In this document: positions 13,848 through 26,155 of the stretch, in pieces
Position numbering within the stretch: position 1 is the stretch's first letter
Layout: each line of letters starts with the position of its first letter
From: Holothuria scabra
Taxonomy: Eukaryota; Echinodermata; Holothuroidea; Aspidochirotida; Holothuriidae
Length of the DNA stretch: 64,000 bases
Direction: 5' to 3'
NCBI GenBank assembly: GCA_037179385.1
Contig: CM074184.1
Span: 11,798,001-11,862,000, forward strand
Notes under the pieces: generated by a model
Databases searched by the model: none
What the model was told of the DNA's origin: nothing
What the model saw: only the letters and a program-made list of their open reading frames with translations
Translations under genes and position numbers: made by a program

Positions 13848-14075
13848 GACCAACTGCTTGGTCAAGTGGTTAGAGCATCAGATCTGTAGTCGGGAGGTCG
13901 AGTTTCCGAGTTCTGGCTTAGTGACCAGCATAAGCAATGGAGTAGGAAAAACAAGCCAGTGAGCTACGACTGGAAAAAACGGCCGTGGCCGACTCGACTT
14001 GAACCAATTGGTTGGAAACTGGACCGCAAAACTCGACCTAACCTAACCTAACCTAACTAACTAATTGAGCAGCTC
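13848..14075 (+). repeat. tRNA-like SINE with CCTAA tail
   Basis: The A-box-like TGGTCAAGTGGTTAGAGCAT at about 13860 is followed by a degraded B box (GGTCGAGTTTCCGAGTTC). About 120 bp of body end in a (CCTAA)n tract at 14046-14066 and ACTAACTA. The arrangement of Pol III head, body and short-repeat tail is that of a SINE. Confidence 0.6.
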
Positions 14076-14438
14076 TTACTATTTCGTGACATCACATCCG
14101 CCGACAGCTTCTAAGGGATTCGCGTAGTCCGATAAAAGCTTTTTGTAAATGTGAACACACGAAATAGTTTACATTTCACTTTCACGGTTCTCTAATACCA
14201 ATCATATATTTACACCAGATGAAAATTGCTTTGGGTCTTTCCGACAATGGATGAAGGAGATTTCAACTAAAACTTAAAAAATCGGATCGAAATCCGACCC
14301 GATATCGCTGTAATGACACAGGCACTTTACCTCTGGAACCAACCCATTAAGTGCTTTGTGCTTCGCTATCGCTGCCCACGCTGCTCGTGAATCATTTAAG
14401 CAGTCAATGAATTATTTAGTTAATTAGTTAATTTAACA

Positions 14439-14678
14439 CACTCTAAAAAATATTTAAACGATTTTGTTTAAAAATTAGGATACTCACGAAGATGAGTATT
14501 TCTACTCGAAATAAGTGAGTACTTCAACTGAATTTGTGCAAAATTTTACACAAATTGCTGAATTTGTGCAAAATTTTACAAAAATTAAGTTGAAGTACTC
14601 ACTTATTTCGAGTAGAAATACTCATTTTCGTGAGTATCCTAATTTTTAAACAAAATCGTTTAAATATTTTTTAGAGTG
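14439..14678. mobile_element. Foldback/MITE element with 91-bp inverted arms
   Basis: The arms 14439-14529 and 14588-14678 are reverse complements with a single visible mismatch, starting CACTCTAAAAAATATTTAAA. The 58-bp centre holds two near-copies of GAATTTGTGCAAAATTTTAC. No reading frame. The transcript or single strand would form a very stable hairpin. No convincing target duplication was found. Confidence 0.82.
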
Positions 14679-17600
14679 CATGTATATGTAGCAAGAATGT
14701 CTTTTAAGCATCCTGCTTTACTTCTTTACTTAGGTTACAAGTTACTCATGGTGCAGACTTTTAACGGCGAGTTGCTAGAGAAGGAGATACAACGAACAAA
14801 TTTTTTCAGACGATATTGACTTGAAACGGTAATATCTTTTGAGGTGTCATTAGTTGATTGACAGGTCCCTATGTTTCTATTTTTAAATCTCTTGTTACTA
14901 AGTCCTTTCAATGACGATCTTTCCCATGTAATCCCTAAACAAAGTTATTGTCTGTATATCCTTTGATTTGGAGGTTTGTTTTCGCCAATGGCGAAACTTG
15001 CAACAAGAATTTCTATAGAACGACTGGAAACAAAAGTTTAAAATTTATGCTTCAATTGCATTGCACCCATTCTTCAATGAATGAAAGCATTGTTCAAGTC
15101 TATATATTTCATTCAGATTTATATAATTTTTTCATCATTTTGAAACAAGTTTTTTGAACTTATTTGTAGAAAAATGTGCTCTCTACAACTGAAAGGATGC
15201 GTCGTGTCTCCGATAGCGTCCACTGACATATATTTCACAATATTGCATGACGGCTGGCAACGAAATGTTAATGAGTAGGGTGTACGGGATGCGGTTTTTC
15301 ATTGGAATTTCGATAATGCGTCACTAATCCTTGTTGATCGAAGCATTGAGATAAGAATTTGGCGGATAAAAGCAAGATAAACGTCAGAAACGAACATTGT
15401 CTCAAAGACAATATATAGTGTTGTTTCTCTTTCTATAGCAACTCCCTGTTTTGACTTTCCTTTATTTATGAGACAAGAAATAATTTCAATTTTTTATCAT
15501 GAATACAATATGCATGAAAGGTAGAGAATGTGATTAAAAATATTCTCATTTGATGCAGTGGTATAAGTCAGTGATGGGAGATGTGATAGGGTTGATGGGA
15601 GAAAAATTATTGAAAATCTGTTACTTCCGTTGCATATTCTGATGTCATTTTTTCAATCACCCTGTTAAGAGTGCTATATTTTAAAATGGAATTCCAATAG
15701 TAATATCATCTGGATATTACCTGGATATTACCTGTACTATAACAGCATAAGTTCAGAACATGCCAGTGCTTCTTACTCCTAATCTTCTATGGAAACAATG
15801 GGTTGCTGAAACGTAAATTAGAGTCAATGCAATTTTGACTTTCGAAAGGTATCTTTTTAAAAAGACGAAAACATGAAAAACGTACCAATTAAAAAAAAGA
15901 AAAAGGTAACTATCACTTTGACTTGTTTATAGTGCATAAGAATAGATTCTAAAGCTAAATGTACACTTTGAAATTTTTATTAAAATGGGACAATTTAGCT
16001 GGAATTGCAATTTGCATATCCCGCATAAGATTGCAGTGAAAATAGTTTGACACACAGAAGCTTGCCATAACGTAGATCTTCATAAAGTTACATCTGACTG
16101 ACAATTTCAGCTACAAATTAAGTCTTGTGCCCAACCTGATCTTGGTCTAGGTCAATCTTTTCCGCATTGAATTGCTATCGTAACAATTGCATTTCCTCTC
16201 AGAATTTGAAATTAGCGTTTTCGCCACAGTCATTCCCATTTTCCTTTAGCATTCTATTTCATTTCCTATAACAGCACAGATAACAACACAGATTTAGTTA
16301 TATCACAAACTTTATCCAGTGCAAAGGATTTGACTGACTATCCCCATATATGAATCGTAAATCACTTATTTGGGTAACATTCCAAGAAGAACTTGACATT
16401 CTACGATCATTTTGTAAAAATCAACTGTAGCGAATCAGAGATTGCGGTTTGGGTTCCCGTACTAATTTGAACCTTTTCATGTGTTATTTCTGCTATTTTG
16501 ATTGGTTGTGCACTAAGCCGGGTTTGTGCGAAAGGTCAATGATATTATCAGAGCATTCTCTTTACCTAAATATTCGATTAGTATAGTTTTTTCTTTTATC
16601 TTATAATGTAGCGAATTCTCCCTGATTTTGCATCAGGCGCGTTTCGAAGATTGAGGGCATTGGTGTTCGAGGCGTGAGAGCCTCGCTTTAAAAGTCCTGA
16701 GTTGAGGAAAGAAAGTTGTTACATTCTGCAGCTATCGGCCTCTACTGGTGTTGGTCAAATGTAAGTCTAGCCCCTGGTCAAATAATACTTCTTCAGGGGC
16801 TACACATTAGAAAATTTGCACATTGCTCCTTGGAGTTGAATGCTTTTCCGCATTGTTCTCTTTTACTCTTCTGTGACCAAAAATGGTTACCTCCTTCCAG
16901 ATACAGATCATTCACTGAAGAATCTGACGTTATTTGGAGATTTGACGAGATTACTAAATTTCCAAGTTCTTTTGACCTCTAATCTACTTTCTGACACCTT
17001 ACTTATCAAGCCTATGATATTTAGTGTAATCTTCAGGGGGACCGTGAAGGAAGAATGCAATTTTCACATGTGAAAGAGAAACTAAACCTACACAACTTGG
17101 CGAAGATTTCATTAAAATCAAACATAACCCACCAATCACCGAAAACTTTCCTAACCCTCGCTTTCTGGTAATTTCATTCACAAGGAGGATTTTTTTTAAA
17201 CAACTATTGTATGTACGCGTGTGTGTCTTTTCTGGCAACACGAATTATCTGATTGCGAACCTGACTGATAAAAGATCTGAAATTAGTTTTACTGGGTTAT
17301 AACTAACAACCTAGAGAGCTTGGCCAATTAATTGACTCAATAGTAAAAGCAAGGAATTGTGACTATGGAAGTATTTATTACCAAGGTTTCAAGCTTCATG
17401 CAAAACCTGGCCTTTAATAAATGTCAAATACGTCAATTGCCCCTGGTGTAAATTGCATATGATGTAAACAAGTAGGCCTATTAAACGTTCCATACCGCAG
17501 ATTTATCATGCTTCAGCTGTTTGTAGTAATATTCAGTCAGGCAGGTGTACTAGACTCCATTATTGAGTATGTATGATGAATTCGTCAATATGTCAGCATT

Positions 17601-17978
17601 CAACGGAAGACTAATGCAGCCATAAAAAATGAGCGTCGAACCCCCTCGCTTTTTTTCAAAGAACGTTTTTCTCCGGAAAAACATTTTTTTCTCTAAAAGC
17701 AACAAAAGGCAGACTTCTCTTAAACAATTTAAAAAAACACACTTTTCTCCTCTAAAAACAAAAAACAAAAGCAACAACAAAAATAAAAAAGATCTTCAAA
17801 AAGGTTTTATTCTCTAAAAACTATTTTTTTAGAGGAAACATAGAAAGACGTCAGAATTGGGTAAATGACACGTGTGTGTCTCATTCCATTGAAGCAGTTG
17901 TTTTGTGGTCTAATCCAAACACACTGTTGACAGCACTCATGAAGTGACATGGACAACATTTATTAGTCCGTATTGGAA
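14679..17978. other. Non-coding AT-rich stretch
   Basis: Short open frames only (for example 16716-17073), with no recognisable domain. The part at 17640-17830 is A-rich low-complexity sequence. Confidence 0.35.
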
Positions 17979-17981
17979 ATG

Positions 17982-18014
<33 letters not shown>

Positions 18015-18030
18015 GTATATATATAAATAA

Positions 18031-18074
<44 letters not shown>
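17979..18074. repeat. TA microsatellite
   Basis: (TA)n with GT and AAA interruptions, directly abutting the 3' end of a SINE. Confidence 0.9.
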
Positions 18075-18078
<4 letters not shown>

Positions 18079-18390
18079 CAAATTGGTAAAGCTGGAAAAT
18101 TTGGCTGAGGTGAAAAAACGATGTTGACTCCACCGGGATTCGAACTCGGGACCTCCCGCTTTCTAGTGCGGACGCTCTAACCACTGAGCCATGAAGCCAA
18201 GTTGGTTTAGCCTTTGTTCAAATGACAGATGAAGCAACTCGCAATTCACCTCCTGAGCAGGCGCCTAATTTTTTGGAACAGCACTAGTTCTCGTTTGACG
18301 CAAGCCCAACCAAAGATCAAAGTTGATGCTATCCAGCTGAACACAATTGTTTATTCTCCAGCGGATCTCCGAAGAGATACAGAAACCTGT
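18075..18390 (-). repeat. tRNA-derived SINE copy of the same family
   Basis: About 316 bp matching the 369-bp units, with scattered substitutions, flanked by TA microsatellites on both sides. It ends at AGAAACCTGT, where a TA tract replaces the last ~50 bp of the 5' leader. A and B boxes are retained. Confidence 0.75.
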
Positions 18391-18415
18391 ATATATATAT
18401 ATATATAGTTATATA

Positions 18416-18518
18416 GTGCGTCGGCACTAGAAAGCGGGAGGTCCCGAGTTCGAATCCCGGTGGAGTCAACATCGTTTTTTCACCTCAGCCAGATTTTCCA
18501 GCTTTACCAATTTGATTT
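18416..18518 (+). repeat. 5'-truncated SINE, inverted to the copy at 18075
   Basis: Only the anticodon-to-3'-tail part of the tRNA-derived SINE is present, in opposite orientation to the neighbouring copy and about 26 bp from it. The pair could fold into a hairpin with a stem of about 100 bp. TA tracts flank it on both sides. Confidence 0.7.
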
Positions 18519-18898
18519 ATATATAGTTATATATATATATATTAAAGAATATGAATTTTTTCGGCAATTGACAGACCAGCCCCTTCTACACAAAACGTCT
18601 TCACTCTCAGCGTGTATCTTACAAAAGCAAACTAACTCATACCCACGCTTAACTGCTCAGTCTACCTGCTCGGGCTTGTCGTTCACATATTTCAAAGCCT
18701 TCTACACAATAGAGTTTTGTTTAACAATAAGTCGCACCCGTTGACCATTTCACTTTAATCCTATGAAGAATTGCATGCAGATATGGAACAATAGAAATAC
18801 TTAGATAACAAACCATGGTTACACAGAACAAAGTCACAGTGCCCACAACATAAAAAAATGAATAAAAACCGCACTCTTCTGTGACAATTATCTCACCC

Positions 18899-19254
18899 TT
18901 AAATTCGAAAATGCTTCATTTTCGGACAATAAGGTGCTACTAGTTGATCAGCCCTACTCAAATTATCTGCTCCTACATTATCACTTCCTTTAATTGCCCT
19001 AATTTGGATTCTAAATGGCTGTAAGGATAATGCCCATCTCATGATGCGGACGTTTGCCAATTTGGCCTTTTGCATATAGACCAAAGGTTGATGGTCTGCT
19101 TCAAGTATAAACGGCTTGCCGTATAGATAAGCTTGGAACTTTTTATAGTCCACACAAGAGCTAGAAAACTCCTTTTCAAAGGTAGAATATGCTTTTTCCC
19201 TTTCCAACAATTTTTCACTAGCATACCCGACCGGAAACACTTGACAATCTACGT
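18899..19254 (-). pseudogene. Ty3/Gypsy-type RNase H remnant
   Basis: A minus-strand frame of 113 residues reads YASEKLLEREKAYSTFEKE, then FILEADHQPLVYM, MRWALSLQPF and GADNLSR. These are the RNase H and connection motifs that follow the RT in Gypsy polyproteins. No integrase, RT or LTR is visible nearby. It is a short relic next to a TA microsatellite. Confidence 0.72.
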
Positions 19255-19267
19255 CCTGTAAGAGAAC

Positions 19268-19297
19268 ATATATATTATATTATATATATATATATAT

Positions 19298-19346
<49 letters not shown>
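19268..19346. repeat. TA microsatellite
   Basis: (TA)n with a CATACATACA interruption, between the Gypsy remnant and a Penelope-like fragment. Confidence 0.9.
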
Positions 19347-19349
<3 letters not shown>

Positions 19350-19683
19350 TAGACAAGAAATTAATTGTCTTTCCAAAAATGTCATTTATCTCATATACTG
19401 CAATTTATGTGGTGTGCAGTATGTCGGAGAATCTAAAAATACTCTTCGAATGAGAATGACACAGCACAGGTCAGCAATTAAAACCAAAAAGGTTGAACAA
19501 CCTGTTGCAAACCATTTCAATTTGCCTCATCATTCTATCAAAAACTTACGGGTCATTGCTATCGACCAAAACGATACATGGACCGACAAAGCAAGAAAAG
19601 CTAAAGAAAATTTCTGGGAACTCAATCTCAAAACCACATCGCTTTTCGGCTTGAACACCAGGAGCGATTTACCAGCTTGCTGA
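19345..19683 (+). pseudogene. Penelope-like GIY-YIG fragment
   Basis: The reading frame from about 19375 gives VIYLIYCNLCGVQYVGES, then LRMRMTQHRSAIK, ANHFNLPHHS and a C-terminal WELNLKTTS. CxxC followed by YVGES/T is the GIY-YIG core of Penelope-like elements. The reverse transcriptase is missing; a TA microsatellite (19268-19346) lies immediately 5'. Downstream to about 19930 the phrase AATCCGATCAG occurs twice (near 19699 and 19782), possibly 3' UTR of the element. Confidence 0.7.
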
Positions 19684-20040
19684 TGATACTAACCAAAATA
19701 ATCCGATCAGGCCATTCCGGCCTAACAATTTCTCTAATTACTTTGAAGAGGATTTTCCTATTGTTGATGGGTTACACCCGAGTAATCCGATCAGACCCTC
19801 CCGGTCAATCAACCTGCTCAATTGCCTTAAGAAAGATTATCCTGTCACAATAGAGGTGAGACCATTGTCAACACCTTTAAAAGCTTCCAAAATTTCTCAC
19901 TCCTTGTCATTCTCTGACCAAGTATTGATAAAGAGGTAGTATTCCTCGAAAGCTCTACTTCAAACCTTTTGGCTGTTTAATTTACTTCGGAGATCCAGCC
20001 TTTCAATTCTGTAGCACCGTTGTTTTACAGTTTCTCCGTC

Positions 20041-20042
<2 letters not shown>

Positions 20043-20102
<60 letters not shown>

Positions 20103-20107
20103 ATGTA

Positions 20108-20141
<34 letters not shown>
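20043..20141. repeat. TA microsatellite
   Basis: (TA)n with ATTT and GT interruptions. Confidence 0.9.
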
Positions 20142-20144
<3 letters not shown>

Positions 20145-20562
20145 GAGACTTGTCCACAGGGTCTGGCCCTGCCCCTATACTAGCTGTTTGGCATCCAAAA
20201 TCTCGTTTATGTTCTCGGGTCCTTTTATTTATTTTATTTTGAAATGTCTGTTTATTAGGTTTATGAGTGAAGTACCCTTATAATATGTTGATTATAGTTA
20301 TAAATTATTATTATAAAAGGAACATTAAAAGAATGGAAGGTGAAATGAATTGCTTGATAGATGACCGATTAGTACATACTAATATATAGTGCAGACCCGG
20401 CGAGATGTGACAGATTTATTACATATGTTTTGAAAAATTTATGTAAAGATTGTAGATAAGGTAAACCGGTAAGCACTTATTTCGTTTTCTTAATCTAAGA
20501 GCCTTAATGAATTTTGTTGTTATAATTTCTTGTAAATCTTTGCAGCTTTGAGCATGTGTCTT

Positions 20563-20797
<235 letters not shown>

Positions 20798-20949
20798 GTC
20801 TGCAGATTAAGTATATATATATATTTATATAAACAGAAAAGTTGCAGGCATACTCCGAGATAAAAATAAGTACTGGTTGATTTTAATTACGAATATATTT
20901 CGAAGTTTTTAGGAATAATCATTCATTTTCCGATTATTCCCCCCGACCT

Positions 20950-21301
20950 TTACTGTGATTCCTGTAATGTTGTATACATTCTATTTTGTAATCTTTGTAG
21001 AAATAAGTTGTACGTCGGTGAGACTGGTACTCCCTTTCGTGTAAGGTTCAATAACTATAAACATTCTATCCATGACAACACTCTTGGATTCCCAGTCGCG
21101 GAGCACTTCAATATTCCGCACCATTTTATCCAGAATCTTAAAATAATTCTCATTGCAAATAACTTTATTTGCGCTGAACAACGAAAGCGTACCGAACGTA
21201 TTTGGATAATGAGGCTTAAAGGGCCAAACCTCTCACCCCAAAAAATATTTTTGGTACCACGGTACCGAAATTCTCAATCGGCTCAGCTTTTTGATTGGTA
21301 G
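20950..21301 (+). pseudogene. Penelope-like GIY-YIG fragment, another lineage
   Basis: The frame gives CDSCNVVYILFCNLCRNKLY, then VGETGTPFRVRFNNYKHSI, AEHFNIPHH and ERIWIMRLKGPN. It is related in layout to the fragment at 19345 but clearly diverged. The stop is at 21299. No RT domain precedes it; instead there are TA and T/A homopolymer tracts (20565-20820). It is a truncated remnant. Confidence 0.68.
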
Positions 21302-22785
21302 ATAGTTCAAACAATGCAGAGTGCCGAAGATTATATTACACAGCATGTCCGGTACTGAAAGTGTTTTGATTATATAAATTGAGTTTTTCTATACTCACCC
21401 TGAAACAATAAACTGAGATTGTGTCTGGATGAGGATGAATTTCAGACAATTGTGGGAAGGGTTTCAGTAAGAAGGATGGGGAAATTAGTACTGTTTGGAG
21501 TGAGAGAACAGGGCCCTGAAGTCACACATTACCGGACTCAACAGAGATCTTTGTATTCTAAATCATTACACGTTTCAACAATCAATTTAATCTTCCCTCC
21601 TGACACTGCAGTTGACTGTAGATTTCCGTTCTTTTCATGTACTCAGTTTTAATTTTTGTGTTCGTTTTGTCTTTAATACTCGCTGAAATAAAACTCGCTT
21701 ATACATTAACAGATTATGCTGAAAAGGTGCGAAATGTGTTTGGATCATACCAGAACGCAACGACTGTTACGACTGTTTAAATGGAATAAGATACACACGT
21801 GTAACTTCCCGGACTACAGATTCTTTTTCGAGTTTCGTTTCAAAGATTTCCTTAGAGAACGATTTATTTTAATACAGGAAAAAATGTTCGTAGAGAAATG
21901 ATGTTTTCCTTTGGAGAATAATGTTTTGTTTTTAGAGAAAAAAATGATTTGTTTTTAGAGGGAGAAAAATGTTTAAAGAGAAAATGCAGTGTTCAAAGCT
22001 TATTTTTTAACCATGACCGCATTAGTCCTTCGTAGCATTCGGATCGCGTATCCTGACTTGAAGTGATAATACTTCTAAATCAAAGCCATCTGTACCAAGA
22101 GATTGTTTGCGCTTCATCATTCCATTCGGAATAACTATGACGTTACTGTTGTTCTTTTCATTCAATATTTTGAAGTGCCATAGAGCGCTTTTACGTGGAA
22201 TCACATTTGATAAGCAACTTCCACTGCCCGGCAAAATAGTGCAACGGGCACACGTGTGGAGTCAGCTGCCTCTGAGATAGCTACGTAAGCTATTGCATTA
22301 CACTAGTCTTTGACCGTCAAAAAGGTCAGGGATTGTGACGACAGTGAAAGCTGGAAGTGGTCGAGATGTAGGCCTATCCTTATCCAGAAATAGGCAGCCT
22401 ACTTTTTAAATACAACAGCGAACAGTGGTATCACTAAATGATCTCTCGGATTCATCGCGAATAAGTAATATTCCAAGAAGTAAAACTGATCCAATTGTTT
22501 CGTTTTAGCGGATAAGTTTCGTTTTAGCGTTAACGCGAGTGGTTTGCTTCTTTCAGGAGCGACGGAAAACAACCATAACTGTAAAACATCATTATTTGGT
22601 ACAACGTACGTATCAATTCAAATTTTGGCAGTATTTTTGCAACGACGTTTCCTCAGCAAAAATCGTATTGGATGGACTTCTCTTATCAGTTAGTTTGCGC
22701 AAAAGAAGAAACCCTTCCAAATGTCAGCTGGAATATTTTATCAATAGTTGTCTCAAAAAACTCTTCTCTGGGCCGTTAAACTCTA

Positions 22786-22819
<34 letters not shown>

Positions 22820-23269
22820 TGACTGACTAGACAATCAAAACATCTGTGTCTTGGTTTTCCATCGCGATGATAGATTAATAACAGTAATGATGAAAAAAGC
22901 TGCTTGGTTGTCTACACTAAGACCCAGTTCTTAACTTGTTGTAGTTACTAACGATTAGTGACACATTAGTGGACAGTTCTTTAACAATTCAACAGTTGAA
23001 TGTCAATGTTTATTGTTGTGTGATGTTCAAACGTTAAAATAATTCGCTAAGTTACAGTTCACCAACAATTCAGTTACCAGTTTTCTCATCGGGGAAAGGA
23101 GCTTTCGACACGATGCAATTTGGATGAAAGTAATTGTTGAAAAATGTAGGTGTTAATTCGTATTTTTCTAGTCTTTAGAAATATTCAAAACAACACAGGT
23201 AGCATAGAACAGGGTGGATTTGCCATATGTTGATTTTAATTAAAAATTCGAAAAGTGATCAATAACAAC
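21302..23269. other. Spacer upstream of FUT-A with (GACT)n
   Basis: A (GACT)n tract lies at about 22790-22828. This stretch should contain the FUT-A promoter, but no TATA box or start site stands out. Short open frames at 22022-22234 and 22539-22790 are unrecognised. Confidence 0.4.
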
Positions 23270-23709
23270 ATGTCCCTCTCGGTCAAAAAACTAGGCTTTT
23301 TAATGACCATACAACTTTTCCTTTTAAGTGCACTTTTATTGACAAAAAATGAGCCGAAAAGACTGGCACCTAAACCACTTAAAAAGGACATTGAACATCG
23401 TATTAGGGAAACGCTTAACACAACGGAGCCTTGTTTAGTAGTATGCAATACTTCACAAAATCCGCCAATGGAACCACGAAAAAACGATACTATAAAAATC
23501 AATGTTCCTGGAACATGTGATGGTACTTGTAAAATGCAAATACAGTTTTGTGGATATTTTCAGCCAGGTCTTCCTCAAGGAACATACTGCTGTCCAGAAA
23601 CAGGTTGCAGTGTCAAGTTTATCTACAGCAACAGCTATGACTTATCCAAAGATAGTGACGCAGTCATACTGCATCAATCTGGGTCATGGAGATCTTCATC
23701 ATTATTCAG
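23270..23709 (+). CDS. GT10 fucosyltransferase FUT-A, exon 1 (membrane anchor, stem, Cys-rich block)
   Basis: First coding exon of a type II Golgi fucosyltransferase. The start is the ATG at 23270, not the in-frame ATG at 23255, because it aligns with the start of the paralogue at 50690 (both read Met-Ser-Leu after an AAC). Residues about 8-25 form a single hydrophobic anchor, followed by a Lys/Pro-rich stem with two N-glycosylation sequons (NTT, NTS). Residues about 84-146 are Cys-rich, with CDGTC, CCPETGC and then DSDAVILH, which matches the acceptor-side strand seen in GT10 enzymes (..AD.VI.H..). The exon ends after AG of an Arg codon and is followed by GTAAAA, a plausible phase-2 donor; reading on hits TAA at once. 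A 5' non-coding exon may exist further upstream but cannot be placed. GT10 family membership is strong; linkage specificity is not visible. Confidence 0.88.
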
Positions 23710-23885
23710 GTAAAATCACATTAGTTCAACAGTTTTGTTATTTATTTTGTGTATGGCTACAGGTGAAGAGTCTTTGTTTCTCTTTATAAAATTTCTGGGT
23801 GCTCAGGTGACGGAACCGTGACGCAAACACGAACCAAAATTTACAATATGTCCATTTCAAAGGTTACTGTTTTTTCACGACTGCC

Positions 23886-24062
23886 CATGAATGAATGGAT
23901 GGATGGATTAATGGATGGATGGATGGATGGATGAAATAGAGTAATGAAATGAGTGGATTAATAGAGGGAAGGATGGATGGGTGGATGAATGGATTAATGG
24001 ATAAATGGATAATGGATGAAAGGATGAATGCGTGAATAGATGAGTGAATGAATGAATGAATG
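23886..24062. repeat. GGAT/GAAT tetranucleotide repeat in FUT-A intron
   Basis: Irregular array of ATGG and ATGA tetramers, about 170 bp, starting some 180 bp after the exon 1 donor. The open frame on the opposite strand (HPSIHP-type) is a product of the repeat. Confidence 0.85.
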
Positions 24063-25689
24063 AAAAAAAATAAATGAACAGACGACTGAAGGCATCGAAC
24101 GGAGAGTGAAGGAATGAACTCCAAAGACAGGAAAGGCGAAAAAGGAAAAAAATAACAAAATTTCCTCATAAGAGGCCTATATGAATAAATGTGCTGTACA
24201 TTTCATTCCTCTAATGGAAGGCTCAGTTGTAGGGTGCCCATGTAGGAGTACCCTAGGGCATCACTTCTGATGGTTTGGGTAGCAAAAATTCATAACTTGT
24301 GCAACAAATTAACAGAACATGCTATCACTCCGTTGAAAGTCCATAACTGTTAACAAAACATATTCTCACTAGTATTTGGGCGATTTCAAATAAGGTGGTA
24401 ACTTGTGACGTTTGGGTGAAATTTCCAGTTCTTTAAGTTTTATGATTAAAAGACTATCTGAAATTTTAACCGTTTTTATGTTACTTTTGGTTGTAGGATA
24501 AAAGGCAAACCAGGTCAAACGTTTTAAACCAATTATTCCTTATTGAAGTAACAGGTCAAAATAGGTAATTTCCCCCTTGTCAACGGGACGTACGTATCAC
24601 CGCTACGTGTTATGACAACGCTAAATGTTATACCAACCGTAAATGTTAAAAACGTTAACGTTAAATGTTATAAACGACTCACCCTTAAGGTTATAAAAAT
24701 TAACGCTTAATGTAATAAATGTAGCTCACCCTAAATGTAACAAAAATCAACGCTTAATGTAGTAATCCAATACTTTCGATCCTTTACAGTGTTACACTCG
24801 CTACGACAGGTGTTGTCGATGACATTCATGTGAAACAAATATTTCTCAGAAATATTATGGTTTGTCTCTCGAGCCATCGTCTTCGCTGATTCTACCCGTC
24901 CGACTACCTACTCCGCCGCCGCATTTTATTGCGTATTTCGCCTTTCGGGACATTTTCAACCATTTGCACGGCCTTTTGCATCAGACTTGTCCTTAGCTGC
25001 GACCATTCGCAATTTTACTATAAAACCACTTCGTTGTATACAGGCGTGGTACAGAGTCTTTCAAAAAATCACATCGACGGAGCTTTTTTCACGCATTAAG
25101 AATTCTGTGCGGCAGCCACTTCATATTCACAATGATCCATTCCCGTTTCTTTCTTTACACATTTCTTGTGCATATAAGCCATTTCGAGCAATTATGTCAG
25201 CTACTTATCGTGCTTCTGAGGACATACTACAGTCAGCGCTGCACGCGTCGTCTCATGTCTAGTTTCTATTGATAATAGTTGGGTTCTGAGGACCCTTAAG
25301 GGCGAATTGTTATTTTGCACTGCACTACGTAATTATGGGCAGAGCTCACACTGATTATGAAAAAAACAATTGAAAAAGTTGTACTGTCCCACGCCACTTC
25401 TACAGCCTACTGTGCATTCCGGCAATAGGTGGAGGAGGCCTATGCTCAACCAACACCCCCTCCAACCCCCATCTTGACAACAGACTATTGTAATTCGAGG
25501 AATTCAAAAGCTAGAACTGGAATATGTAATAAGAGGGGTGGTGCAGTTTATTTAATGCAAAACCACTCTATCTACCGGGTGTGAGCTTTTTCTGACCACG
25601 CCTTCTCAACGTACCGTGGATACAAGGGCAGGCAACACACTCAAACATGAATACACATGCGTGCACACACATGGATAATCACATATGCA
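24063..25689. other. FUT-A intron sequence with a degenerate short tandem repeat
   Basis: 24600-24765 contains several decayed units of the type AACGCTTAATGTAATAAATG/CACCCTAAATGTAAC, about 45-50 bp each. The rest has no recognisable element. The frame at 24987-25262 has no known domain. Confidence 0.4.
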
Positions 25690-26155
25690 ACGTCTACTTC
25701 AGCGCGATTGCATCAAAAGAAGCTATAAATCCACTGAAGGACAGTACTTGACCAACCTCACGACCCTCCGACCATTCACAACATTTGTCTGTCATGTATG
25801 ACTCCATTTTAGAATGGATGAAAAGAACAGATACTACACATGATCTTAACCAAAAGGCCGGGAAACATTTTTTAAAGTCTTCTCGACCTTCTGGCAAAGG
25901 GCCGTCCTGCGAAACCAAACTTTAAACTATAAACCGAAAAAAGAATCACACTGAGAAGGACAATAATTGACCAACCTGACGGCCATCAGACCATTTACAA
26001 CATTGGTCTGTCATGTATGACTCCATTCTACAATGGATAAAAAGGACAGATACTACACATGATTTTAACCAAAAGACCGAGAAACTTTTTCTAAATTCCT
26101 ACCGACCCTCTGGCAAAGGGGCCTTTAGAGAAACCAAAACTTTCACTGCTTTCCG
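25690..26155 (-). repeat. Tandem repeat (two units) containing a U2 snRNA-like segment
   Basis: Two related units (about 25690-25925 and 25945-26155) share, on the minus strand, CCCTTTGCCAGAAGGTCGAG, a U2-like segment, CATACATGACAGAC and GAGGTTGGTCAA. The U2-like parts (25826-25866 and 26045-26085) match the start of U2 snRNA: CGGCCTTTTGGTTAAGATCA then TGTGTAGTATCTGTTCTTTT. Downstream sequence does not match U2, so these are not U2 genes. Confidence 0.7.
25826..25866 (-). ncRNA. U2 snRNA 5'-end-like segment (pseudogene or SINE head)
   Basis: About 41 nt on the minus strand resemble the 5' end of U2 snRNA, including the GTGTAGTATCTGTTCTT branch-site recognition region. The Sm site and 3' hairpins are absent. 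A second, more diverged copy is at 26045-26085. Confidence 0.68.

Noticed and set aside
14046..14073. Interstitial telomere repeat
   Set aside because: (CCTAA)n is a pentamer, only about four units, and lies at a SINE tail; deuterostome telomeres use TTAGGG.
23502..23789. 95-codon open frame overlapping FUT-A exon 1
   Set aside because: Shadow of the exon in another frame; composition not protein-like.
24987..25262. 91-codon frame in the FUT-A intron
   Set aside because: No domain, no homologous second copy, no splice context.
25826..26085. Functional U2 snRNA genes
   Set aside because: Only the first ~41 nt match; the Sm site and 3' stem-loops are missing.
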